From: Blasia pusilla
Lineage: Eukaryota; Marchantiophyta; Marchantiopsida; Blasiales
DNA: 64,000 nucleotides
Assembly: GCA_050084515.1 (NCBI GenBank)
Contig: CM114272.1
Coordinates: 33,170,001-33,234,000, forward strand
Direction: 5' to 3'
The notes below the pieces were generated by a model. The model ran no database searches and was not told the DNA's origin. It saw only the letters and a list, made by a program, of their open reading frames with translations. The position numbers were made by a program, and so were the translations under genes. Positions 10,131-21,703 of the stretch are shown piece by piece. Within the stretch, counting starts at the first letter, position 1. The number at the start of each line of letters is the position of its first letter.

Positions 10131-12960
10131 AGCGAGACCTTGACATCTTCACTTCTTCACACATCTCCAAGGGAAGGGCTCTAAAAAATTAGGTCATGAT
10201 ACCTCAAGAAGGATGTAACCTGCCTCTCCAACTCCCCTTCAACAACAGTAACCCAATCAACTTTGGGAATATTTTATGTGAACTCCGGGAATTTTCTCCG
10301 TATTTTCTTCATACGAGTTCCATCTATGACCTTGTTTCGATGGTCAAACTTGATTTTTTGAGTTGGTTCTACTGTTCAACTTGTATTTCAGAGGTGAGTT
10401 AAAAGTATTAGGAGTTAATTAAATTATTGATCATACGGTAATTACTTGTTAATAATTTAAATTGCCCCTTCTTTGCGCAGGAGTCCACTAGTTATGTTTA
10501 ATATCGTCCCTTTGTATGGACAGGGGAACTTTTTTTTCCTTCTTGCCTTACCTAAATAAAATTGTAGAAGTTGACAATTTCTATCCGAGTATACATGTAC
10601 ACGACTCAATACATGTATGACTCAATACTCCGCCATCTAAACTCCCGCTGAAACCGAGGAGTCGTCGTGATCATCATCACATCTCGTAGTTACCTCTATG
10701 TATTCTATCCTGCCGCTAAATGACACCGGAGCCTCGCCATCAGGCGGGATCTAGCTAAGATTTGGGCTCTGGAGTTTTCATGATTATCTCATAATTGGAG
10801 GAGTACTTCCTCTCTCTGATTAATCTAATTGTGCCCAATGATGTTCTATTGCTTCATCTCAAGTAAAGGAAAAAACATCATTGGGCACTTATTTGCCAGA
10901 TTACGTACATGTGGATTCGTAATTAGTCCATCATACTTTCGCTGTGCCACATAAACTGAACCATGAAGTTCGATACAGGAGGATTTCCCTATCATCATGG
11001 TTATCCTTCCAGAACTTCACCACATCCGAAGTGATGCCAACTCACTTGGTTCTTACCCGTACTATAGTAGAAAGTCCCGCTGCTTGTTATGTCTTTTCAT
11101 ATCTCGGCAGGATGCCGCCAGTTTAGCCTCAGGTCCGGTAGACCAAAGTTGTGTCGGTGTTGCCCCTTCGTACTCTTTTATGAAATTTGGGCTATGGCCG
11201 ATTCTTAATACAACAAGATCAGCAATTCTACTTACTAGTAACTTTTAGTTAAAAATGGAAATGAAAATATTTCAAAAATTGAAAACATCATGAGACGTTA
11301 TATTATACATATATATTTTTTTTATAATATATTTATATATTATTATTGTAAAAATCATATACATATTTTTTCTGGTTTTCACATCTTTCCCCTTAAATAG
11401 TTTAATTTCATTTAATTATTTTAAATGAGAAGGAAGTTTTTTTTTCACCCGTGTGGCAAGGTCAGGTTGAAAATTTGAAAATATAGAATTGATGAGTAAA
11501 TAATGAGAAATGCCACGGGGATACCCTATTCATCCACTGCAGCCAAAACCCACTTCATCCAAGCACGCAAGAACCACCTGGAGCTACGAGGTTGCGCAAT
11601 TCAATTTAATCTGTGGGAGTAGGGGCCGTAAAAATTAATTTATGTTTTAACGTATGAATTATTTTTCCTAAATATAATTTTTTTTAAAATTTAAATATGA
11701 ATAAATATTTTTCAACTCCTATCTCTCAATTGATAAAAAATAATCAGTAATTTTGATCCAAAATTTGTTCAATTTTTTTAAAGAAATCATTTATAATGAA
11801 AGCTTGAAAATTTTAAAAAATTAAATTTATTCCATATTTTTGAAGAATAAGAAAAATTTACTATTTTTTATTCTATTTTTTCATTAAAAAAAAGTAATCT
11901 AGGGTTTCCTTTAAACTAAAATTTTTAAAATTTCAATTTAAAAAAAACAAAATTAAATAAATCATACATAAAAAGGATTCATAATTTCTTCATATGAATT
12001 ATTTTTTAATTTCTTTAAATTTTTTAATATAAATGCTAAAATATTTTTTTATTCAAATTTTGGTTTAGTATAAGCAAAATCAAACATCAAACAAAAATTA
12101 AAAAGTTGAAAGTGGTCATTCGGAGCCTCTCAATTGTATGATGATGATTAGTGGTCCAAGTTGAAATAATATTAGCAGATCTGGAGGGCGCCAAACTCTG
12201 CTCTGAAGTAGCTTAGCCTTCATTTCACCGGAGATATGCCGAGTACGGGCAGAATACCGTGCTAGATTAGAGACCACCTGTGCTGAACCAATCGCTAAAA
12301 CCGGGCCATCTTTCGCTCTAAATTAGAGCCGTGTCTGCAAAGCGTCGAACCCGGACCATTTTTCGTTCTAAAATAGCCAAAGTCATATGTTTCAAACCTA
12401 AACACAAGTGGATCATGTCCGTACCTGATATCGGAAGGTTTCTATATAATTTTTGATTGTTTTATAGAAGAAAGAAAGAGGTCCCCTGCGCACTAAATTG
12501 ACATGGAAAACATAAGATGTGCCTCCGGAAATCTAGGTCTAGATAGGTATTCTAGACATCCGTTAAACAACTGGAGGAGGGTTTCTTTAATCCTTTTTAA
12601 AAAAATTATATAGATGACAGAATATTTCAAACACTCTTTTAGTAAGAAAAGTATCGCTATTGTAATAGTAGTTAAGAACTTTTTCTCCTTAAAAATTCAC
12701 TTTCCCTATTTTTGAAACTTTTAGATATTTACCGAAGAAAAGATTCTAGGAATCGGCGCTACAGTGAGTCGTAAGAAATCCCAACCTTAGTTTCTTACCG
12801 CCATCCCTGCATCACAGAATCAATCCAAGAGAGAATCTGAGAAATTGCGTCTAGAATTCTAGTACGGTAATTCTACGGAAAAATTCTACGGACAAATTTC
12901 AAATTTAGAGGGAGGTTCGGAAGCCGCCAAGTTTAGGCAGTTCGGCGACCACAAGGACGA
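10131..12960. other. No recognisable gene; AT-rich spacer
   Basis: 10190-11250 has moderate composition with only short frames. 11260-12110 is very AT-rich with poly-A/T runs. 12230-12390 holds two imperfect copies of a roughly 30-bp segment (cgggcc-atctttcgctctaaa and cggaccatttttcgttctaaa). A perfect short inverted repeat lies at 10831-10888. Confidence 0.5.
10831..10888. repeat. Perfect 15-bp inverted repeat with 28-nt loop
   Basis: GTGCCCAATGATGTT at 10831-10845 is exactly reverse-complemented at 10874-10888. As RNA it would fold into a 15-bp hairpin. The loop is unstructured by eye. The arms are too short for a typical plant miRNA precursor. Confidence 0.7.
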
Positions 12961-13866
12961 CATACCGTATCTGGTGCAAGAGCTGTGGAATGAATGCTGG
13001 TGCGAGGGTAAAGTGAGAGAGAGAGAAGGCAGAGGAGCACTGAATGGTGGGGGCACACTGGCTGTGCTCCCTGCTTCTGCTCCCGCCTTGCGATCACTTT
13101 CGACTTTCAATTTCCATTTCGAAATTCCTCGAAGCACCAGGACGGCTGAGAGATCTTGTCAAGGGATGCTTGAGACTTGTAAGTTCGAGTGCTTACGTTT
13201 GAGGGCAGAAGCGGGCGCTGCTGCGATGCATTTTGAGGTTCGTCTGTAGATGCTGATGATACTTACGCGCCGCCCAGCGCCAGCGCAGTTTTGTATTGCC
13301 TCTCATGTTAGATCGCGGTCGCACCTCGTGAGTATCTGTGCAACTTGTTGGATAGATGCAGTTGTCTAGCCAGCACACGGGACCTGCAAGGGCGTCCGGA
13401 CAGCTTGGTGTTGGGATCTATGAGGAAAGGACGTGGACGGGTATGCATTGCCGAGAGCTCTGAGAGATCGCGAAGACCATATGTGATTGTTTCGGCCAGC
13501 TGGTTGCAAGTTTTGCTGGGGTTCTCTTGCGTTGAGAGAGGGATCTGGGGATAGAGTGTTGATTCTCAGTTGCCCAGAGGGCCTGCGAGCCACCCTGAAG
13601 CATTATTTGCCACCAAGAGAGGCAAGGGGAACTAGACTGGGAGCTGAAGTTATATGGACGGTTTGTATAATGATTGGTGAGCCGGGGATTTGTATAATGA
13701 TTGGTGAGCGTCTTGTAGATGTTAACTAAACTGTTTCGAGGATCCGATAGGTCTCTCTCTAATCATAACGACTGTCTGAACTCGTTCATATCGAATACGC
13801 CACCATGTTTCAAGCTTGTGAGCCTTGGCCTATCCTTCAGAGAGATTTCTCTCTATCCTCACCCTC

Positions 13867-13908
<42 letters not shown>

Positions 13909-14838
13909 AATCATTTGTTTATGTAAGACAGGGCTCTGACTTAGGCATGGTATCTCCAGATTCTCGATTATTCGCTCCGGAAGTTGTATGCTGTGAGTGT
14001 AATAAGTAGAAGAGGAGAGAATGAGCGTCGCACATGACGGAACCTCGTAATGCACCATGGTGTGGTCTGGGTTCTGAGAGTTTCTTTTCTTTCCTTTTGC
14101 TTCTAGTACGAAGTTGTAGCTGGGGTCTGACTTGGGAACGGAATAGTAATTTGGCTGGATCATCCAGTCGTATGAACATCGCTTCTTCGTCCTCACGGAC
14201 TTAACTGCTGTACATTTTCGTGCCTGCAGATTACCTCGGATTGACTGGCATACTGGATTGGGTGTGTTTAGTTGTCTAGGGATCAGCTCACTATTGACCG
14301 CACTCGCCGCCTGGGGATTTCATATTGTATTTGGCTCTGTTGGTCGTGAGTTATCCGTCTGCTTACCACACTTGAAGCTGTGGATGTGAGACATGGTGCA
14401 CATAAAGCCTGTCGACAGGTGAGACTGCCCCGATTTAGCTGTTTAGAATGTGGGATGCTTTCAGCCCAACTTGGTTTGTGATGGAGTTTTCCTTCTTGTT
14501 TATCTGGGTTGCACTTCGTTCGGTTGCGTAAAATTAAACTCTGTCTATCGAAACTCAGGGATTCAGCTTCGGCTGGAGCATCCCATTCAGGACGGTTGAC
14601 GGTGAGTTTCTTTCCATGTCGCTCTTGTTGAGGTAATTGGTTGTCCTTGGTAGACTCCACTCACTAGGCTGTACGTCTTAATTTGAATCATTGCATTGGT
14701 CTCAAAGATGAGCTCGAGCTCCAGTCAAGCCTACAGCTGGAAGGTTCTGCAACAAAATAGTTCCGCGGTAGTAGTACCTTTTAGCCATTCGCAGCGTCAA
14801 GAGCTTCCGATAGGACAATTGACCTCTTGTGGGATTGC
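12961..14838 (+). other. Upstream region of the 14839-16230 gene (probable promoter and 5' untranslated exons)
   Basis: Less AT-rich than its surroundings and free of recognisable transposons. It contains a GA microsatellite at 13869-13904. Several GT...AG-like signals could mark untranslated exons, for instance the acceptor-like ccgatag ending at 14813 just upstream of the proposed start codon. No TATA box or transcription start can be assigned with confidence. Confidence 0.35.
13869..13904 (+). repeat. (GA)18 microsatellite
   Basis: Uninterrupted GA dinucleotide run of about 36 bp. GA/CT runs in plant promoters and 5' leaders can bind BBR/BPC-type factors. Whether this one is regulatory is unknown. 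Confidence 0.9.
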
Positions 14839-16230
14839 ATGACACAGAGCGAGACGTCGTCCCTAAGGAAGGCAAGGCTCGGGGGAGGAGCTGTCCGAGT
14901 GCCGGTGAACCAGACAACGGAATCGGTAAGCGTTTGAAATTTTCCTGTATCTTCGATGTCGCACTCGATCCTTGGGTTTCAGTCAGGAGCCTTAGCTGCT
15001 TTTCTTATTGCTATACGTGAAGATGACACCCTGCCACTAACAAGAGGTTGGGTAAATTGGTTTCAATAACCAGCTGGGTGCCCTTTATCTCAACTGAAAT
15101 TCGGGATTGTGATGCAGCCTCTCCGAGTTTTTGTGTCAGCCATTAGCCAGAGTATTGGAACCAGGACACCTTTGAGGAAACAAAGTACAGGCACATTCGG
15201 ATCCTCCACCTCCAGATCCCAAAATTCTTCGTCTTCTTCTACGCCATCCAATACTAGAAGCAAGATCTCGTCTACCACAGTAGCAGGGTCGACTCCGAGC
15301 AAGCATGCCACAACCTCAAGAACAACCCTCTCGTCTGCTGCCACTCCCTCCAGGAGAAGTTCCCTTTCCTCTTCCACCCTCTCTTCATCTTCGCTTTCGT
15401 CCGCAACTCCAGCCAGGAAGCAGACTACTTCATCATTCACCCCTTTGACAAAGAAGTCTGCTAACACGCCAGCGGCCGGATCCTCATCAGGATCACGGAA
15501 GGTGGAACCTCAGACTACTCCCATATCCAAGAAGTCTACTTTGCCCCCTAGAACACCCACAGTAGTTAGGAATCAAAACAATCCCACGACTCCAATTTCC
15601 AAGTACTCCAGCATTCCCACTCCTGCCAAGAAACAGAATGTTCTTTCCACTCCTCTTGCGAAGCAAACTGCCACCTCATACACGAAGGAGAAGAGACAGA
15701 ACCACCCAACAACACCATTGGGCAGACCACCTACCACGCCAGTAAATGCTCCCAACAACGCTTGCACCCCTGTTAACGGTTATGGTTCCAATGCTTTTTA
15801 CACACCCAAGTCCAGCCTTCCGAGTCCCCTGCATCCAAGGGATGGCAACATTATACCAGAATCTTCCAGGCGGCTTCACTTCGGCATCAACTTGAGTTCA
15901 ATGGGAGGGATGGCAGAGCAGGAGAATGGAGTCATTTGCACCCCGAGAACTCACAGCTCTGCAACTTCTGACGCCACCTATTCCTTCGATAAGAGTAGGC
16001 TGACTCAGATCAAGGCCAGGAAAAGTGCTCTACAAAGATTGTTGGCTTCTCCTGCTCAACGGGTAAGAGTACTTGAACCTGTTCAGCCGTCCAACACTCC
16101 TCGCCGACATTTGCAGCAGCCTTCGGATGAGAATTCAGCTCCCGGTGGCCATGGGGACTCTGAGAAAAGTAGGAATGAAAGCCTCAACGGTAGTCCAACC
16201 AGGCGAAGAGTAGCCAACTCACTTTTTTGA
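14839..16230 (+). CDS. Ser/Thr/Pro-rich basic protein of unknown function, two exons
   Basis: I propose exon 1 at 14839-14925 (29 codons from ATG), an intron at 14926-15117 (GTAAGC...GATGCAG, 192 bp) and exon 2 at 15118-16230, giving 399 residues. The join is phase 0 and reads from NQTTES into PLRVF. The ATG at 15112, which would start a one-exon version, lies inside the splice acceptor. Residues 40-270 are low-complexity Ser/Thr/Pro with at least ten Thr-Pro pairs in basic context (TPISKK, TPLAKQ, TPLGRPPTTP), resembling proline-directed kinase sites. The last 100 residues hold the least repetitive part, KARKSALQRLLASPAQRV. No signal peptide, membrane segment or enzyme motif is visible. I do not recognise the family; a nuclear or microtubule-associated CDK substrate is only a guess. 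The even Ser/Thr codon use and sharp stop make a real gene likely. Confidence 0.65.
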
Positions 16231-18525
16231 CGCAGTATGGCATGTCGTCGATTGTTTTCTTCGACGTCGGTCTGCAGTCTGACAGGGACTGGAGTGTACT
16301 TCTAGTCTCAGCTTTTGTGGTATCTGCCGTCATCTACGATTGCGACAAGGATGGCCGTCCCTCTGTTCCAAGCTGTTGACTAATGGTATGGCAACACCAG
16401 CTCTCGGAACAAGAGGTTTACATCTTCCAGACGTGCATTTGGCGATTAGATTATTTTCTGCATTCCATCAGTGAATGCCCAAAGCCCAATCTGTACATTC
16501 ATGTTTTGGGTTTTTAGTCTTACCCAAAATACTCCTTCTGTTCCGCAATTTTAATGGTAAATACATAACTTATGTGCGAGGTACTAAAAGCCCAGTCCGA
16601 TTGCATCGTAGTTTTCAGTTTGTCAGGTATGAGGTGAATTTTTTTCTTTCGCAACGCCTGCAGGGCTTTTAAGATCCGATCTGTAAAAACTTAAGCAGAG
16701 ATGAGTATTCTGGTTGTAATGGTACACATTATCTGGAAACCTTTCTTTACTGTTGTGTGAGATTGTGTGTTCATTTTCCAATGTCATGGTATCGAGGATT
16801 TGTTGTAACTCCGATTTGTCACCAAGTCCTCGGTACCTTACGCTTCGGATCTGACCCACTTGGATATGTCCCTACATGTATTGCGTACCACCAGACGAAA
16901 GGCACCAATTCCAACGTGTTCAATTATTCCCCGACGAAACCCGAGGCAGGTGGATGCAAGCCACTATCTGACGTGGGGATCATTGGATCACCCTTCGTAG
17001 AAGGTTGTACTGCAATTATACATGGAAATATTTTTTTGGCACTCACCTTCATCGGGTAGATACATCACGAAATGCCGGTCAACCCACCTTAGCGGATACA
17101 CGAGTACAGGGTAGTCATGGTTACTTGTGGATGAGTCATGGTTACGTGTGCCACTTCGGGTTCAACGTCTTTTTCATTATAAGGTCGAACTTTCAACGAG
17201 AACTGTGGTTCGAAGATTGTAAGGATTAGAATGAATTACCAATCGATCAGGGATGGAATGGAGAGGTCCATAGACATAGATCCAGGATAGGGAGAAGTCC
17301 TAGGAGGGAAAGCATCGAGAAAATTAGAAATAATGAAATTTCTGTAGATTACTTGACTCGTATACTCATAAATCCGGGTAGGTCCTACACGCCATGTTTA
17401 CCTCGTTTTGATAAGTTTACTTATTAAACCATGATTTTCAGGTATGGGATCAAGGATTATTTAGAACTTTATCCAGGTTCAATTATTCAGGTAAATAGTA
17501 TTAGTAAGGAAATAAAGTGTTTGAAAAACTATGTAAAAATTCTTCACAAACTATACAAAAATTCACATATAAATTCACATAAATTTAAACTCTTAGGTGT
17601 TTGCCAATAAAACGACATTCTTTCGTACTAGAGTAGATGTTGCTCATGGCAAGCACATTTGACACAATTTCTTCAAAACAATGAATTTAAAACACGAGTT
17701 GATGATATTTAAAAAAAAATTAGGTATGAAAATTTGAAATATATTTAATTTCAAAATTTAACTATAAATTTTATTTTTACAGATCATTAAAGAATAAGAA
17801 AATCACTTTATCATAATTCTAATCTCCTTTAAATAATTATATTTTTCCTAAAAGTTCCAATAATAATTATTCTTTCCACCAAAATAACATGCACTAAAAA
17901 ATTCTTAATTAACTTAAATTCATGAAATAATTTTAATTTTTCATTCAAATTTATTTTCCTTTCCCAAAATATCACATGTGATATAATGCAATTACTTTTT
18001 AAAATAATCAATTTTTTTCATAAAAAATTTTATATTTTCTAAAATCCAAGAAGAGTAATAAAATTTCACTCTTCTAAATAATTAAAATCCTCCATTCAAA
18101 TTTAGATGATATCTCGATCCCCTAAATAATTTTACCCTTCCTCAAAACTTAATCTACCTTGTCTCCATTAAAATTTAATTTCCCTTTCCATCACATGTGA
18201 ATTAAAATACAAATTCTAGAAATTTAGTTCTTTATCAAAATTATTTCATTTTATTAATATTTATAATCATATATTATAATATTAAATAAATTATTACTTA
18301 TAAAAGAATTTTCTATTCCATTAAAATCCCTATGGATTTTTCTAATGTGGTTCAAGTAGTAAAAACATGTTATCTATTATTATTATTATTATTTGAATGT
18401 CCCCTCCCCCACCCCTAAAGACCCTGTTACTTGAATGTCCCCCTTCCCTAGTCGTCCCCGTATCCCTCTCCTACCATGCCACGTGCCGAAGTCTCCTGTG
18501 TCGCCACTGAAAACCACTCCTCTGT
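16231..18525. other. Gene 3' flank and AT-rich spacer, no recognisable gene
   Basis: 16231-16800 is probably 3' untranslated sequence of the preceding gene; no clear AATAAA signal was found. 17480-18380 is very AT-rich. No frame above 100 codons shows a known motif. Confidence 0.4.
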
Positions 18526-18603
18526 TAATAGTATAGATAATCGAGTGAATATTTAGGTTCTAAAATCCTTGGATCCCCATAACTTTCCTAGTCTATACTA
18601 TTA
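18526..18603. repeat. Head-to-head TCTATACTATTA termini (Helitron-like)
   Basis: TCTATACTATTA occurs on the plus strand at 18592-18603 and perfectly inverted at 18526-18537, separated by 54 bp. Plant Helitron 5' ends commonly start TCTATACTA or TCTCTACTA, so these may be two Helitron 5' ends facing away from each other. The 3' CTRR-plus-hairpin ends were not found, so this is tentative. Confidence 0.35.
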
Positions 18604-21240
18604 TTGTTAAGTGCCCTCTCAGTTGTCGAATGCTTCTCCTTCCGCCATCTGTTATTTGGATAAACCCTTTTTTGCCATGTCATACTTCACATATCTACCC
18701 TCTTATGTGGGCTTCTTTCAAATGTGCGCCACTGTAATGTCATTAAATCTAATCTAGATTGAAATTGAAATAATGGTTGAAGTAGTGGCGCATGAGCGTC
18801 ACATTGTTGATCATCCCATTTTTTCCACTCGTCAAGTTTCACATTTCTACTGCCTTATGTGGACTCCTTTCAAATGTGTGCTACAATCTGTTATGTTAAT
18901 AAATTTAAACTGAAATAAGGGCCAAAATAGTGGTCGAATTATCGCTCGCCATCGCTATTGAGGGTGATGAATTTTGATCATGCGGCTAGTATTTATTTTT
19001 GGCCGTTAGGATCAGATTCATCCTAGAAGCCGTTAAGGGAGGAACGCGTGAGGATTTCTAGATTGGGAAGACATCTTGCAAATGAGGAGAGGGCACAGGA
19101 TTCAAATACTCACGCGTAGTAGGAAAAAAATGGCATTCTTCAGTTTTACCAGGCTTTACTCAGTCGCGAATAGTAAGACAATAAGAAGACCTATTCTCAC
19201 CTTTATTGAGGTGCTCTCTTGCAATGCTTTTGGTAGACGTCTTTCATGTTGTGTATACTCATGTGCTTCCATTATAGCTCTACTACATTGTGTAAGGCCT
19301 TCTTCTACTTGACTATCCTAGAAGTACACAACAAGGTATTGATTCATGTTGCTACTAACTGAATGCCGAGCAAGCTCATTGCTTATTGACAAGTTCTATT
19401 GTACATTGCAGGTGACAAGAATCTTGCATCTTGGAGCGCAAGCGTTACTCCTTCTGCTATCTCCATCTTGGCTACCAAGTGTCACTTCTATGTTGTCTCT
19501 TGACTTCTAGACGTCCCTCCATCTCTATTGCCAAGGGTCGATGTGGATTTGCTGCCAGTCATCCAAACTCTATTCCCGACTCTGTATTTGCACATGAGCA
19601 CAAGTCTAACAAGAAGTTTATCAAATCTACCACGTGAATAAATCATGGTAACAAGAAGGATTGCAACGAAGTCCACATAAAGTCAGGGTAAGAGTGTCAT
19701 CAAGAAAGTGTGTCCATCCTGAAAATACTATGGCGTTAAGCCTATGGATCCTTCCCCGATGGAAGGCTCAAAATCGTCTCCGGTTCCTCTTGAAGAATAT
19801 GTGCAATTGAGCTCGGGTTCAGATACATTAGTACTTCCAACGGACAATCGAGCTTCATTGGATGAAAAAAAATCATTAAAAAATAGAGTCCTTCTTGGGG
19901 AGCCAGAGTAAAGGACAATGGACGAGGAAATGGGAAGACCAAGTAAGAAAAAAGCCCTTTTTGGGGAACTAGGTTGAGCCTTCCAAATTCCCCAGACTTT
20001 GGGGATGCAGAAAGAGACTCCCTTGTGACTTCCGAAGAGATTCAAGGATCAGACGCTGGGTACATCCCAAACCCGATCGAAGGCTTGGGAAGACCTGCAG
20101 TCTGCAGAGGTTGTTCAAGAAATGGGGGGCTTTCCGCAATATCACTTGAGGCCTCGTGTGTGTAAAAATGAAGTGATAATGGGAACATGTTCTATGAATA
20201 AGTTGGACAGTGTATGTGTTAAAAACACGACAGGAAGAGAGTGTCCATCTCTAGCTAAATGCCCTTCCATTGTTGTTAAACCTAGCGTGAACCCTACGAA
20301 GGCTATCCCCAGTGTTCCTAAGAGGGCTCAGACAGTAGATAACAAAATACTTAGGAAACGTGGGCGCGTACTAATCAAGGTTGAGATTCTATTATGAAGT
20401 CAGAATTTCCGTAGTGGGCAATGCTTTATAGATCATTGCCAATTTCTGAGTGGCCTAGACATGTATCAGACACTAAATCTTGAACTAAGTTCCTTACAAG
20501 TCCTAATTTTCTACACTTGCCTCATCTAACGTGAATGAGCACGATCTGATTTAGATGAAAGGAATTATACGCACGCTGCCAAGTGACAATAGAACTTTGA
20601 TGTAGAGCCAATTGCTACAAGATCTACTGCCAAGTGACAGTAAGACATTACATCAAAATACAAAAGGGAGAGAAAGGCTCACTATGCAGCCACCTACTAC
20701 CACCTTCCATTCTACTCAATCTCTACGTCTCTCCATCTGATAACTCGCACTCACATTTCTCTATGCTCATGAACTTGTTGGAGAAGCATCATAATAATCT
20801 AAGTGTCATGAGTAAAGGCTCATAAGAGCCCAAGCACATCTAGGAGGAAGAGCTACTTGCTGAAGAGAGGGCATGGATGTTGGAGAAAGCACAAAAGCTA
20901 TGGGAGATAGTGCGGTTTCTCAAGAGAGCATGACACAAGGTCCTTTTAGCAGAGAATCTGGAATCCACAAGAGCGCAGGTGGAGAGAGAGCGCAGTTGCA
21001 AGGCGAGCTCTACATCTTAACATCACGACAATGAGGCATACGAAAGAGAGCATGACTAAAAGCGAGACTAAAAGGCCCCTTAGGAGAAACGCCAAATCCA
21101 TGAGAGTGCACATGCTTAGAGAGCGCAATGGCAAGGCGTGATTGCGAGTTGTAAAGTGTAAGATCGAAATAGCGAGGCGAAGAGGAAAAATGGAGAGGGC
21201 AACTAAGAGGTAGAGTAGGAAAGTGAATGTGGTGTGGGCA
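18604..21240. other. No recognisable gene
   Basis: 18670-18900 contains two imperfect copies of a roughly 50-bp segment (cttatgtgggcttctttcaa and cttatgtggactcctttcaa). 19728-20400 has overlapping short frames on both strands, none with recognisable motifs. Confidence 0.4.
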
Positions 21241-21249
21241 CTCAATCGA

Positions 21250-21703
21250 GGTCACCCCGTAGGAGTGAGCGGCGGAGGCAACGGCAGAGACACCGCTGAG
21301 GGTTAGGGGCTAGTGAGGGGTGTTGGTCCGTCGAGGGAACTGGGGCCAAAGGGTGAGGGTGGCGGGCCCTAAATTCCATATTAGGCCTGGCAAGTGGAGA
21401 CAACAAAGGAGCCTTGGCTTCGAAGGTGGTGATGGAGCCGTGACTAGGGGGTGAGGACGGCGATGGAGTTAGGGCCAAGGGTGAGGGTGGGGGGCGGCGG
21501 CGTGCCCTAAACACCGCATTAGCGCTTGCAAGAAGGGGTAACAAAAGAGCTTCAAGTTTGGAGGCGGCGATGGAGCCGTGGCTTCGGGGGTAGAACCAGG
21601 GGTTGGGGTTCCTTAGTGGGGGGATGCAATAGGGCAAAGATTTGGGAGTGAGCAAGCGGATTCAAACCCTGGCCACTAGGCATGACTTGCTCCACCAACC
21701 TAA
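21250..21703 (-). mobile_element. Possible tRNA-derived SINE
   Basis: On the minus strand 21703-21689 reads TTAGGTTGGTGGAGC, like a tRNA A box. It is followed about 20 bp later by GGTTTGAATCC (21668-21658), a good RNA polymerase III B box. The intervening AGTCATGCCTAGTGGCCAGG has D-arm to T-arm spacing. The body to the left holds an internal duplication of about 100 bp (GATGGAGCCGTG repeats near 21430 and 21570). No poly-A tail or target duplication could be fixed. Confidence 0.35.

Noticed and set aside
15090-15467. Acidic 125-codon frame antisense to the 14839-16230 gene
   Set aside because: Shadow of the Ser/Thr-rich coding strand; no independent motif.
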